From positions 2,976,001 through 3,040,000 of the forward strand of contig NC_007925.1 of assembly GCF_000013745.1 (NCBI RefSeq): 64,000 nucleotides of DNA. The letters run 5' to 3'. Below, one piece after another: positions 49,269 through 57,915 of this stretch (positions are counted from its first letter, which is position 1; each line of letters begins with the position of its first letter). A program made the position numbers and the translations under genes. The notes below the pieces were generated by a model, which was not told the DNA's origin, made no database searches, and worked only from the letters and a program-made list of their open reading frames with translations. Source of the DNA: Rhodopseudomonas_A palustris_F (GTDB taxonomy: Bacteria; Pseudomonadota; Alphaproteobacteria; Rhizobiales; Xanthobacteraceae).

Positions 49269-50717
49269 TCAAAGGCTGTCGCCGAAATCCTCGCGGAACT
49301 TGGCGACCAGCCGGTCCTGCCAGTCCGACACCGGCTTCAGCAGGCCATAGAAGAACCGCAGCACCTCGGGCTCCTCGATGAACGACAGCCCGCCGATCAG
49401 CTTGCGGTTGTCGTACAGCCAGCTGATGCGGTCGACCGCGTATTTCACCTGCGACAGCGTGAACACCCGCCGCGGCATCGCCAGCCGCACCAGCTCCATA
49501 TTGGCGAAGACTTCGCTGCCGTCGGGCTCGCGCTGTTCCGACAGCGTGCCGCGCTCCATGCCGCGGATGCCCGAGGCGATGTACAGCGCCGAGGCCAAGG
49601 CGCCGGCAGGATATTGCGCCTGCGGAATATGGGCGACGAACTCCTTGGCGTTGATGTGGCAGCCGAGCCCGCCGGCCGGCGTAATCACCGGCACGCCGCG
49701 GTCCTGCAACTGGTCGACCATGTAGGCGATGAATTGCGGCCCCTGGTTGATCATCTCCTCGTCCATGGTCTCTTCGAGACCGACGGTGAGCGCTTCCATC
49801 TCGCGGACCGACATCCCGCCATAGGTGAGAAAGCCTTCGAACAGCGGCACCAACGGCCGCATCTTCTGGTAGATGCCCTGGTCGCGGATGCAGATGCCGC
49901 CGCCGCGGGCGCAGCCGAGCTTGCGTGCCGAGAAATAGATCACGTCGCAGAGGTCCGCGGTGCGCCGGGTGATCTCGCGGATCGAGAGCGCCTTGCAATG
50001 CGCCTCGCGGACCTTGTTGAAATACAAATTGTCGGCGAGCAGGCTGGCGTCCAGCACCAGCAAGATGCCGTTCTCCTTGCAGACGTTGCTGACGTCGGCG
50101 AGGTTGGCGAGCGAGAACGGCTGGCCGCCGATCAGATTGGTGCCGGATTCCATCCGCACGAAGGCGATGTTGTCGGCGCCGCGGGCCTTGATCAGCGCGC
50201 GCAGCTTGCCGATGTCCATGTTGCCCTTGAACGGGTTGACGCTGACCACTTCGAGCCCGGCGTCGGTCACCAGCTCTTCGACCGCGCCGCCCTGCAGCGT
50301 GATATGCGCCTTGGTGGTGGTGAAGTGATAGTTCATCGGCACCACCTTGCCCGGCGACACGAACGCCTTGGCCAGAATGTGCTCGCAGGCGCGGCCCTGA
50401 TGCGCCGGCAGGAAATAGTGCATGCCGAACAGCTCGCGCAGCTTGTTCTCCAGCCGGGTGTAGGTGGCGCTGCCGGCGTAGGAATCGTCGGCCACCATCA
50501 TCGCGGCCTGCTGTTGGTCGCTCATGGCGTTGACGCCGCTATCGGTCAGCATGTCGAGGAACACCTCGGCGTTCTTCAACAGGAAGGTGTTGTTGCCGGC
50601 CTCGGTGATCTTCTCCAGGCGGCGCTCGATCGGCGGCAGGCTGAGCTTCTGGACGATCCGTACCTTGTGCATTTCGAGCGGCACGGTCTCGTTGCCGTAA
50701 AACTTCACTGACGCCAT
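49269..50717 (-). CDS. tpl: tyrosine phenol-lyase (beta-eliminating PLP enzyme)
   Basis: 482 residues from ATG at 50717 with GAGGAGA upstream; the open frame before it is not family-like. Fold-type I lyase with PLP-Lys K266 (SARKLG). Two positions tell the sub-family: T133 (HFTTTKAH), where tryptophanase has Asp, and R389 (GMERG), where tryptophanase has Ile; both agree with tyrosine phenol-lyase (Thr124, Arg381). The predicted reaction is tyrosine + water to phenol, pyruvate and ammonia. PAHQGR replaces the usual PTHQGR loop, and the chain is about 25 residues longer than the Citrobacter enzyme. No permease is adjacent. Confidence 0.85.
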   Translation of the reverse strand: MASVKFYGNETVPLEMHKVRIVQKLSLPPIERRLEKITEAGNNTFLLKNAEVFLDMLTDSGVNAMSDQQQAAMMVADDSYAGSATYTRLENKLRELFGMHYFLPAHQGRACEHILAKAFVSPGKVVPMNYHFTTTKAHITLQGGAVEELVTDAGLEVVSVNPFKGNMDIGKLRALIKARGADNIAFVRMESGTNLIGGQPFSLANLADVSNVCKENGILLVLDASLLADNLYFNKVREAHCKALSIREITRRTADLCDVIYFSARKLGCARGGGICIRDQGIYQKMRPLVPLFEGFLTYGGMSVREMEALTVGLEETMDEEMINQGPQFIAYMVDQLQDRGVPVITPAGGLGCHINAKEFVAHIPQAQYPAGALASALYIASGIRGMERGTLSEQREPDGSEVFANMELVRLAMPRRVFTLSQVKYAVDRISWLYDNRKLIGGLSFIEEPEVLRFFYGLLKPVSDWQDRLVAKFREDFGDSL

Positions 50718-51057
50718 ATCTGTCTCCTCGACCCGCGCGACTGCGCACGCAGGCGGCTGCCTGGTTGCCGTGTTTCGAATGTCGGGAAAGGCGGTGGCGT
50801 CGGCGTCGATGACCGGGTCGCGGTCGCGCGCGCCCCCCGCCTGCGATCCGCAGGCAGCAGAGGCTTGATCGCTCGGCTTTCCTCTCAAGCGAGAGGCCAA
50901 CACATATCGAGCCGCCGAATGATCTCAATTGCGCTGAATCAAACCGGATTCGCGCACGACGTCGTCGAACGGCCGGCAGTTAGTCTCGTGCGAGTTGGAC
51001 GCAGGAGCCTCGCTGCACGGCACGGTTGCGCGCACTGGTGTGTTGCGCGCCTTCTCG
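50718..51057. other. intergenic region upstream of tpl
   Basis: 340 bases. Near 50877-50903 the sequence CTTTCCTCTCAAGCGAGAGGCC can form a six- to seven-pair hairpin, in the expected leader or operator zone of tpl. No coding frame is convincing. Confidence 0.45.
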
Positions 51058-52794
51058 TCAGTTGCTGGCCACGACGCCCCAATCGAGCTTGTAGTTCACG
51101 CCCATCTTGACCACGTGGAACGCCTGGTCGATGTCGACACTCGGCAGACCGAGCCTGGCATTGACCGGGAAGCTGACGCTTTGGCTGCCGAAATCCATGT
51201 AATCGTATTCGAGCTTCGCCGACCAATGACGATCGACGGCGTATTCGAGGCCGGCACCGACGGTCCAGCCGAGCCGCGTGCTGCGCACGTTGTCATGACA
51301 GCAGCCCTCGCCCTGCGATGGAATGAAAATACTGCTGGTGTCGAGGGTGTGGTCGGTGACCGCCCAGGCGCCGCCGGCCTTGACGTAGAGCAGGTTGCGC
51401 TCGACCGCGTAACCGACGCGCCCGGTGACGCTGCCCAGCGCCGTGGTGTGCGCCTCGGCCTGGCCGCCGCCGAGTCCGGAATAGATCGTATGCGAGCCCT
51501 TGAGATCGGCAAACGCCACGTCGGCCTCGACGCCGAGCACCGTTCGGCCGGTCTGGAAATTGTAGCCGAGTTGCGCCCCGCCAAGCCCGCCGGCCATCGG
51601 CGTCGATTTGCCGAAACCGCCGACGTTCAATCCGGGCGGCGTGCCCGCCGGGAAATCCGACCCCGGATTGACCAGCGACGTGGTCGAGCCGATTGAATCG
51701 GACCAGTGTTTCGGACCGAAGCCGGCGCCGAGCTGGCCGCCGACATAGACGCCGGTCCAGTTCACCGCCAGCGGCGGCGCCTTGGTGGCGAACCCGACGG
51801 CGGCCGACGGCGGCGTGGTGTCGCCCCACTTGTAGGACGATTGCAGGAACATGCCGTAGCGCTCGGCGGTGAAGGTGGTGCGTTGGGTGGAGGCGTCGGG
51901 CGCCCTCGGCAGCTGCTGAAAGCGCGCGCTGGTGTCGTTGCTCTTGAACGTCCAATAACGGCCGCCGAGACCGAGGCTCCAGCCGTCGGTGACGGCGTAA
52001 GACAGCACCGACTCGATCTGCGCGCCATTGCCGTTATCGCCGATCTCGTCGATCCGCAGGCTGCGCAGCACGTGGTCGTCGACGCCGCGGAACGAGACAT
52101 AGGGCAGATAGGCCGCGTCGACGCTCAGCTTCAGCCGCTCGGACACCGCGAATTCGCCCGACAGACCGACCCGCAGCGACTGCCAATGGTTGGATTCCGT
52201 GATCGCGCGCGTATTGACGCCGCAGCCGTTGACGAACTGATTGGCGGCCTGCTGCACGCAGTCGTAGGCGTTCTCCTGGGTGAAGAAATGATTGTAGCCG
52301 ACGAAGGCGCCGAGCTTGGCGCCCGGCGCAGTGACGAAGCTGTAGCCGACGTCGGCAGTGGCGTAAGACAGGTTGCCGTCGCGCAACGTGCTGAGGGTGT
52401 TGGAATAGCCCGAACCACCCATCGCCGATGGATCGAAGTCTTCGTCGTTCAACTTGCCGTGGCTGCCCATCGAGCCGAGCCCGGCATTGAATTTGAAGAA
52501 CAGGCCTGTGGTGTGATCGACCCGTCCGAACAGCTCGCCGGAATGGCCGGTGAGATTGTCGTAGATCAGCCGCGACACCGCCAGCGACACGCCCGGCGTG
52601 TTGTTCGTGCCGAACAGATCCTTTTGCACCTTGCCGGACGAGTACCACCAGCGCGCGCCGATCTGGGTTTCCCAGGCCGACAGCTCAGGCGGCGGCGCCA
52701 CCGCCTTGACCGGCAGATCGGCCGCGATCGCCCAGGACGATCCCAACACCACCGCCGTTGCGGTCATCCCCGACAGATGCAGACTGATCTTCAT
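51058..52794 (-). CDS. tandem outer-membrane barrel: omptin-like protease domain fused to Omp25-type barrel
   Basis: 578 residues from ATG at 52794 with a GGGGG site upstream; an open frame before it is not needed. Signal peptide ends about residue 24. Residues 40-324 align with omptins: the Asp pair D117/D119 (NDEDF), 122 residues later D239-D240-H241 where OmpT has Asp210-Glu-His212, plus GAKLGAFVGYNHF for the family strand and a C-terminal barrel strand MFLQSSYKW. Residues 345-578 start NWTGVYVGGQLGAGFG and form a full Omp25-type barrel. Two Cys (179, 191) in a predicted outer loop may pair. Confidence 0.82.
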   Translation of the reverse strand: MKISLHLSGMTATAVVLGSSWAIAADLPVKAVAPPPELSAWETQIGARWWYSSGKVQKDLFGTNNTPGVSLAVSRLIYDNLTGHSGELFGRVDHTTGLFFKFNAGLGSMGSHGKLNDEDFDPSAMGGSGYSNTLSTLRDGNLSYATADVGYSFVTAPGAKLGAFVGYNHFFTQENAYDCVQQAANQFVNGCGVNTRAITESNHWQSLRVGLSGEFAVSERLKLSVDAAYLPYVSFRGVDDHVLRSLRIDEIGDNGNGAQIESVLSYAVTDGWSLGLGGRYWTFKSNDTSARFQQLPRAPDASTQRTTFTAERYGMFLQSSYKWGDTTPPSAAVGFATKAPPLAVNWTGVYVGGQLGAGFGPKHWSDSIGSTTSLVNPGSDFPAGTPPGLNVGGFGKSTPMAGGLGGAQLGYNFQTGRTVLGVEADVAFADLKGSHTIYSGLGGGQAEAHTTALGSVTGRVGYAVERNLLYVKAGGAWAVTDHTLDTSSIFIPSQGEGCCHDNVRSTRLGWTVGAGLEYAVDRHWSAKLEYDYMDFGSQSVSFPVNARLGLPSVDIDQAFHVVKMGVNYKLDWGVVASN

Positions 52795-52940
52795 TGCGAG
52801 CCCCCAAAGCGCGACGTGACGCTGGTGGCTTGGCAGTACAAATCTGCTGCTGTCAATGCGACCTTTACCGAGGCGGCGGCGATGGCGGCGCGCGTAGCAC
52901 GGCCGGCGCGCCGAGCACCCCGGCTGACCGGCGGGACGGC

Positions 52941-53552
52941 TTACAAGCAGAGGCCGAGCAGCTTCATCCGGCAGCTCTCGCGCGGCGGCTGCGATGCAGC
53001 TTTCGGCGCTGATGTCGCCGCGGTTTTCGCCGCGGTTTTTGGTGCGGTTTTTGGTGCCGGTTTCTTCGCCGATCGCGGCGGCTGGGTTTTTTCGTAGCCC
53101 CCGGCGATCACCATCGCCCAATAGGTGCGCCGGGTGGCTGCGCTGCGGGCGCTGGCGACTCCGACGCGCGACGCCCCGGGCATCAGCAGATTCTTGAGAT
53201 GCCCCGGCGAGTGGATCCATTGCTCGAGCGTCTTCGGGAAACCGTCATTGCCGTAGGCGACATTCTCCGCGGCCTGGCCGGCGCGGGCCGGCGCCACGCG
53301 GTTGACGAACGGGCCGAGCACTTCGTGGCTGAGCACATCCTTGGCGGCCATCGCGGCGGCCTGGTCATGGGCGATTTGCGTGAGCTTGAGGTCCAGCGTC
53401 ACCCGTCCCTCGCCATGGGCGAGGCGGAAGTTCGAAATCATCTCGGCAGGGCCGGCCGGAGCCGGTGCCGCCGGGGCCGCGGCGGGCTGCGCCAAGGCCG
53501 CCGCGGGCAACAGCAGCGCCAGCGCAACTCCCATCGAGCAAGCCAGTTTCAT
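52941..53552 (-). CDS. secreted CAP (SCP/PR1-like) domain protein
   Basis: 203 residues. A signal peptide of about 21 residues ends at ALAQ. An Ala/Pro linker leads to the CAP domain (about 36-155), with NFRLAHGEGRVTLDLKLTQIAHDQAAAMAAK, LSHEVLGPF, AAENVAYGNDG and WIHSPGHLKNLLMPGASRVGVA. Bacterial CAP proteins are extracellular or periplasmic, of uncertain function; some bind peptides or lipids. The C-terminal 50 residues are an Ala/Lys/Pro repeat with a final Cys-containing patch (CRMKLLGLCL). Confidence 0.9.
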   Translation of the reverse strand: MKLACSMGVALALLLPAAALAQPAAAPAAPAPAGPAEMISNFRLAHGEGRVTLDLKLTQIAHDQAAAMAAKDVLSHEVLGPFVNRVAPARAGQAAENVAYGNDGFPKTLEQWIHSPGHLKNLLMPGASRVGVASARSAATRRTYWAMVIAGGYEKTQPPRSAKKPAPKTAPKTAAKTAATSAPKAASQPPRESCRMKLLGLCL

Positions 53553-53644
53553 CGCACCCCTCTGCGCGCCGCCGCCGCGACAATCGGAACGCCGGATCAG
53601 CCGCGCCGAAGGCGCAGCGATCCCGGCTAAGCATTTGATTTGAA

Positions 53645-53721
53645 TGGTCGGGGCACACGGATTCGAACCGTGGACCTGCAGTACCCAAAACTGCCGCGCT
53701 ACCAGGCTGCGCTATACCCCG
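53645..53721 (-). tRNA. tRNA-Pro: tRNA-Pro (anticodon UGG)
   Basis: A full cloverleaf of 77 bases with encoded CCA: acceptor CGGGGTA/TGCCCCG, anticodon arm GCAGT-TTTGGGT-ACTGC and T-arm GGTTCGAATCC. The loop places TGG at the anticodon, which reads CCA and, by wobble, other proline codons. Confidence 0.97.
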
Positions 53722-53777
53722 AGCTCTGCGAAGCGTTGTCGTTACACGCTTGCGGCCAAACCGGCAAGGCGGCGTTT

Positions 53778-54260
53778 TCAGCGGCCGTTGAACAACGGAT
53801 GCGCCACCCGGTCGCCGGGCGCGATGCCGTATTTCTTGGCGGTGCCGGCGATCACCTCGAGCACGCCCTTGGCCGGCGGTCCCGACGGGATGATGCTGAG
53901 CGATTGCGGCACGGTGTTCTCGGCGATCCGCGAAATCCGGCCGTCGGCGCGGATGAAGATCATATCCAGCGGGATGAAGGTATTCTTCATCCACATCGAC
54001 ACCGGCTGCTCCGGCGAGAAGTCGAACAGCATGCCGCGGCCGTCCGCCAGCTCTTTGCGATACATCAGCCCGGTGGTCTTCTCCTGCTCGGTGGTCGCCA
54101 CCTCGACGGCGAACACCTGGACGCCGGATTTGGTGACGATCTCCAGCGTCTGCATCTCCGCGGCGGAGGCCGCGCCGACCAGCCACGTCGCCAACATCAT
54201 CAGCGCCGCGAGGCGCCCTGCCCCGACCCGCAACGCCGATCGAATTCTCTGCTCACTCAT
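53778..54260 (-). CDS. DUF192 secreted protein
   Basis: 160 residues from ATG at 54260; a TTG two codons earlier is less likely. A signal peptide or anchor spans about 12-35. The DUF192 fold follows: VFAVEVATTEQEKTTGLMYRKEL, GRGMLFDF, VSMWMKNTFIPLDMIFI and GVLEVIAGTAKKYGIAPGDRV. Members are small secreted or membrane-linked beta-barrel proteins with unknown role. The gene ends 57 bases before tRNA-Pro on the same strand. Confidence 0.92.
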   Translation of the reverse strand: MSEQRIRSALRVGAGRLAALMMLATWLVGAASAAEMQTLEIVTKSGVQVFAVEVATTEQEKTTGLMYRKELADGRGMLFDFSPEQPVSMWMKNTFIPLDMIFIRADGRISRIAENTVPQSLSIIPSGPPAKGVLEVIAGTAKKYGIAPGDRVAHPLFNGR

Positions 54261-54425
54261 GCACAACGCCCGCTTGTCTGTCCGCTCAGGACTTGGCCAT
54301 CGATATCGGCGCCGACGCTAGCAGATCGGCGGGCCTCCGAGGCAGCGCAATTTGTCCGACCCACGCCGCTGCCGCGCGCATAGAACACCCCGCACACGGC
54401 CAGGTGAGCGGGGATGCGGCGGCTG

Positions 54426-55088
54426 TTAGTGCGAGGACAGTCCGGGCGCGCCGCCTTCGGGCTGGATTTCGGCGGCCATCATGCCCTTGGAACCCGGCCC
54501 GAACCGCACCAGCACGTATTGCCCGGGGCGCAATTCGGTCATGCCGAAGCGGCGCAAGGTTTCCATATGCACGAAAATGTCCGGCGTGCCCTCGCCGCAG
54601 GTCAGGAAGCCGAAACCGCGCAGCCGGTTGAACCACTTGACCTGGGCGCGTTCCAGCCCGCTGGTCGGGGTGACGCTGACATGGGTGCGCGGCGGCAGCA
54701 TCTGCGCCGGGTGGATCGCGGTCGACTCGTCCATCGAAACCACGCGGAACGCCTGATAGCCTTTGGCCCGCTGCACGCATTCGCAGATGATGCGGGCGCC
54801 CTCATAGGCGGTCTGATAGCCGTCGCGGCGCAGCACGGTGACGTGCAACAGCACGTCGGGCGATCCATTGTCCGGCACGATGAAGCCGTAGCCCTTTGAT
54901 GCATCGAACCATTTGATGACGCCGCTGATCTCGACGAGGTTTGCGGAATCGCCCAGCGCGCCGATCGGATCGACCGCGTGATCGCGATCCAGGCCGGATG
55001 AAAATTCGCCCGCGGCGCGCTTCACCGTCGGTACCCCGCCTGCCAGCGTTGCACCCGGCCTCTTGGACTCAAAACCGTCCGACCCCAT
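54426..55088 (-). CDS. double cold-shock domain protein
   Basis: 220 residues from ATG at 55088. A disordered N-terminal tail of about 50 residues is followed by two cold-shock domains: GVIKWFDASKGYGFIVPD with DVLLH, and AQVKWFNRLRGFGFLTCG with DIFVH. These carry the RNP1 and RNP2 motifs that bind single-stranded RNA/DNA. Tandem CSD proteins of this type are typical of Rhizobiales and differ from the usual 70-residue CspA proteins. It would act in the cytosol on mRNA structure or translation. Confidence 0.93.
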   Translation of the reverse strand: MGSDGFESKRPGATLAGGVPTVKRAAGEFSSGLDRDHAVDPIGALGDSANLVEISGVIKWFDASKGYGFIVPDNGSPDVLLHVTVLRRDGYQTAYEGARIICECVQRAKGYQAFRVVSMDESTAIHPAQMLPPRTHVSVTPTSGLERAQVKWFNRLRGFGFLTCGEGTPDIFVHMETLRRFGMTELRPGQYVLVRFGPGSKGMMAAEIQPEGGAPGLSSH

Positions 55089-55284
55089 GACCCCGGACTC
55101 CACATCATCTTCTTCGGCTCGTCATCGGTGCGATAACGGCGGTTCGCCGGTTCCGATGTCAGACGACATGCAGCCCAAGCGAATCTTCTGATTCGAAGAT
55201 AACATTCTGCCGAGGGTGGCAAAGACAAAAAACAGCGCGTTAGGGAACTATGAACATCTTGCTGATTGGCGAATCACCTGCGCA

Positions 55285-56046
55285 TCAGTTTCCGACGAAC
55301 GGACCTAGTATTTCCCCGATGTCGTAGCGGATCACCAGATCGGCCAAGTGGTCCTGATCGGTCGGCTCGTTGTTGATGATCACCAGCTTGGCGCCGCATT
55401 TCTTCGCCAGCACCGGAAATCCCGCGGCCGGCCACACCACCAGCGACGAGCCGATCGCCAGAAACAGGTCGCAGCTCTGCGCCAGGTCGCCGGCGCGGTG
55501 CATCTGCTGTTCCGGCATCGCCTGGCCGAACGAAATCGTCGCGGTCTTCACCGGCTCGTCGCAACTGGTGCAGCACGGCGCATGATGGGTGCGCTCCCAG
55601 CAGGCTTTGACCCATTCGAGTTCGTGGCGTTTGCCGCAGCCGATGCAGCGCGCATAGGTGGTGTTGCCATGCAGTTCGACGACGTCGTGCTCGGCGAAGC
55701 CGGACGCCTGGTGCAGGTTGTCGATGTTCTGGGTCACCACCGCGGGAATCTTGCCGGCGCGGTACAGCGAAGCCAGCGCGCGATGGCCGCGCGAGGGCCG
55801 CGCCGCGCCGAACGTCGACTGCATCGCGAAGCGCCGCCGCCAGGCTTCGTCGCGGGCGTCCTGCCTGGCCACGAAGGCCTCGAACGGGATCGGCTGGTTG
55901 CGGCTCCATAGCCCGCCGGGCGACCGGAAATCCGGAATGCCGGATTCCGTGGAGATGCCGGCGCCGGTAAAAGGCACGATGACCGATGCTTCCGCGATCA
56001 TGTCACCGAGCCGCTCGACAGCGCCGCGAAGGTCGGTTGCGATCAT
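55285..56046 (-). CDS. Sir2-family NAD-dependent deacylase
   Basis: 253 residues. NAD motif GAGIS (28-32) with ESGIPDFRS, TQNIDNLH (105-112), catalytic H126 in VVELHGN, and zinc Cys C134/C137 and C158 or C159/C162. C-terminal NAD pocket IGSSLVVWPAAGFP. It removes acyl groups from lysine, using NAD, and is likely the CobB-type enzyme that controls acyl-CoA synthetases. It stands alone; the region behind its start is part of the variable patch. Confidence 0.95.
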   Translation of the reverse strand: MIATDLRGAVERLGDMIAEASVIVPFTGAGISTESGIPDFRSPGGLWSRNQPIPFEAFVARQDARDEAWRRRFAMQSTFGAARPSRGHRALASLYRAGKIPAVVTQNIDNLHQASGFAEHDVVELHGNTTYARCIGCGKRHELEWVKACWERTHHAPCCTSCDEPVKTATISFGQAMPEQQMHRAGDLAQSCDLFLAIGSSLVVWPAAGFPVLAKKCGAKLVIINNEPTDQDHLADLVIRYDIGEILGPFVGN

Positions 56047-56581
56047 GGCTCAAGACCCGATAATTTGCCGTGGCTTCGCAGGTTGCCGCGCGCCCGGCAA
56101 GGCCTACCAAAGCCCGGCGCAGCCCTGCCATTTACCCCACGTATATGTGAGTTGCGGAGCGGCACCGCAGCGCTATCGTGACGGCGAGTGCACAAGACTT
56201 CTTTGACCGGAAGAGCACCCATCGACCCAAAGAGCCCCGTTCCCTCCAAGGCGGGGCTCTTTTCGTTGCGCGCCGCCTTCGGGCCGCAAGACCGCACGCC
56301 GACTTGCCCGGCGCCGCGTTTTCAACGACAAATCCCGTTGACAAGGTCTCTTCCCATCGCGGGATTAAAGAAGGCCCTAAGGTCAGTGGCAGGAGCTTTA
56401 ACGTGCCATGGAGGTGGCCAGCTTCTGTCCAGCCATACGACCATTCTGCCGTGAGATCATAGAGCAACGATTGAGACGATCTCGGCCCTCGACAATATCA
56501 CACGCGTCTTTGAGACGGAGCGTGTTAAGCCCGAGCATGTGAGCGTGTTGGTGTAGCCATGGCCAGAAGAGAGCGTGACAC
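56047..56581. other. variable intergenic region with orphan terminator
   Basis: 535 bases. It contains a strong terminator hairpin at 56229-56265 and a short open tail at 56459-56557 (T I E T I S A L D N I T R V F E T E R V) without a start or ribosome site, which could be the remnant of a lost gene. No complete gene is seen. Confidence 0.5.
56229..56265 (+). terminator. strong hairpin terminator without an assigned gene
   Basis: Stem AAAGAGCCCCG/CGGGGCTCTTT of 11 pairs with loop TTCCCTCCAAGG and a T-run; it would also work in reverse. No gene ends here, so it may end a small RNA starting near 56140-56160 (GTATAT-rich) on the plus strand. The loop carries CCCTCC, an anti-Shine-Dalgarno motif. 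Confidence 0.7.
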
Positions 56582-57172
56582 CTACCCGACTTTTTCTACA
56601 TCAATGTTTCGGGCATTCGTTATGACCCGAAGTGCTCGGTTGAAGAACTTGATCATATCACGCTTGATCGCCTCTAACTCGTCGGCAGCCTTTCTAACGT
56701 CCGGGATGCCCAACTCGTTCTTGCTGTTCCCGCCTTGTGAAGAAGCACTAATCACAACGCGCGAGCGCGTAGCGCCCTTCTCCGACTTGAAGTGGATGCT
56801 GGCATGCGCCGCAAGATTGCGCACCACTTTCTGCTGTTTGATCCGCTCACTCAGCTCAATCCAAGGCTTGTGCAGCTCTTTTTCAGCAGACCTCAACATG
56901 GCATAGTCGACCAGCCCCAATTTAGAGCTGAAGTTCTGCTTGCTGTAGAACATCCGGGAAGACTGCTCCTCGGCCATGGGCAAGCTGAACAACGCGAAGA
57001 AAGATTCCAGGTATTGTTCAATATCAGACAGAGCGACGATGGTGCGCCCGACCTGCAAGTGCATTTCGCTACGATCTTCCAACTCTTCCTTGAACCGACG
57101 CGACATCATCTGGACGAAATCGCTCGCGTCGTGATGCTGTCCCTTGGCCACCTTGAACGGCTTTTCCGCCAT
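56582..57172 (-). CDS. HEPN-like helical protein, unknown
   Basis: 196 residues, ATG at 57172 with GAGG ahead. It is helical throughout, with the HEPN-type motif R118-N119-L-A-A-H123 (RNxxxH) after WIELSERIKQQKVV; many RNases of defence and toxin systems use R-x4-6-H with a polar second residue. An earlier segment FSSKLGLVDYAMLRSAEKEL fits the helix before it. GC content is lower than the flanking core, indicating transfer. The gene upstream, 11 bases away, encodes a small membrane protein, so the two may form a module. Cleavage activity is not shown. Confidence 0.65.
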   Translation of the reverse strand: MAEKPFKVAKGQHHDASDFVQMMSRRFKEELEDRSEMHLQVGRTIVALSDIEQYLESFFALFSLPMAEEQSSRMFYSKQNFSSKLGLVDYAMLRSAEKELHKPWIELSERIKQQKVVRNLAAHASIHFKSEKGATRSRVVISASSQGGNSKNELGIPDVRKAADELEAIKRDMIKFFNRALRVITNARNIDVEKVG

Positions 57173-57183
57173 ACCTCACCTTT

Positions 57184-57384
57184 TCAAGACGAACGCCCCA
57201 CGACCGCGGCGACCGAGCCGATCACCCACTTCCACTCGCGCAAATAGAACGACACAGCCCATCGGGCCCGGTTCGCTGTCCAATGGCGCTTGTCCGTTCC
57301 GCCTACGAAGAAGACGGCTGAGTTCGGCTCGTTCTTGTGGGGAATGAATTCACCGTCCCACCACTTCCGGAAGAATTCTCGCAT
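57184..57384 (-). CDS. small single-helix membrane protein, unknown
   Basis: 66 residues, ATG at 57384 with AGGAG six bases upstream. The polar first half (MREFFRKWWDGEFIPHKNE, FFVGGTDKRHWTANRAR) is followed by a C-terminal helix WKWVIGSVAAVVG that could anchor it in the membrane. It begins an apparent two-gene unit with the HEPN-like gene, 11 bases apart. No family recognised. Confidence 0.6.
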   Translation of the reverse strand: MREFFRKWWDGEFIPHKNEPNSAVFFVGGTDKRHWTANRARWAVSFYLREWKWVIGSVAAVVGRSS

Positions 57385-57915
57385 GGGTGCTCCTGATTCG
57401 CGAACAGGCCCATTTTAGCGTGCGATAGGTTGGAAAATCTGGATAAGCCCACTAGTCACAGGTCGCCCCGCCGAGGCGCTAATCAGAAAATCCACCCACC
57501 CGATGGCTGGGTCCGATTCCGGGCTTTCCGATTAGACACGGGCTCGAACAGGCTTTGTGCTTGAGGCCGTGACCCAGCGACCCATGAAAAAGGGCGCCCG
57601 AATGGACGCCCCCTTAAAATTGGTGTGGAGAAAGGGCTTTAGGCCCAACTTACGGCACTCCGCGCCGGTTCGTTTCTCAAGAGTCTCCGCTTGCTATGAG
57701 GCTGACCGTCTTAGGTTCTCCACAGTGCCGCAAGCTCCAGTCGCAAATCAGCAAAAACGTTCATGTGAACCTCCATAGTCAGATCGAAGTCGATGATCAC
57801 GAATGCAGAGAACCCAATCACGGCTGCCAAATAGGCGGAAACATAAGGCTTGAACGAAACAAACCAGCAGAAGCTGATATCCGGAGCATATCCACTTTGC
57901 GCTGATATTCAAATT
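57385..57915. other. non-coding remainder of the variable patch
   Basis: 531 bases with mixed composition. A broken hairpin around 57585-57617 (AAGGGCGCCC and GGACGCCCCCTT) may be a decayed terminator. Frames present are short, without family match or ribosome site. It separates the HEPN-like unit from the broken H-NS gene. Confidence 0.45.

Noticed and set aside
53640..54383. Open frame across tRNA-Pro and the DUF192 gene
   Set aside because: It runs through a clear tRNA and against the DUF192 gene; the product has no protein features.
56459..56557. Short tail reading T I E T I S A L D N I T R V F E T E R V and on to a TAG
   Set aside because: It looks protein-like but has a stop just before it, no start and no recognised match, so it is at best a remnant and is not called.
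57585..57617. Terminator-like hairpin AAGGGCGCCC...GGACGCCCCCTT
   Set aside because: The stem has mismatches and no T-run, and no gene ends nearby.
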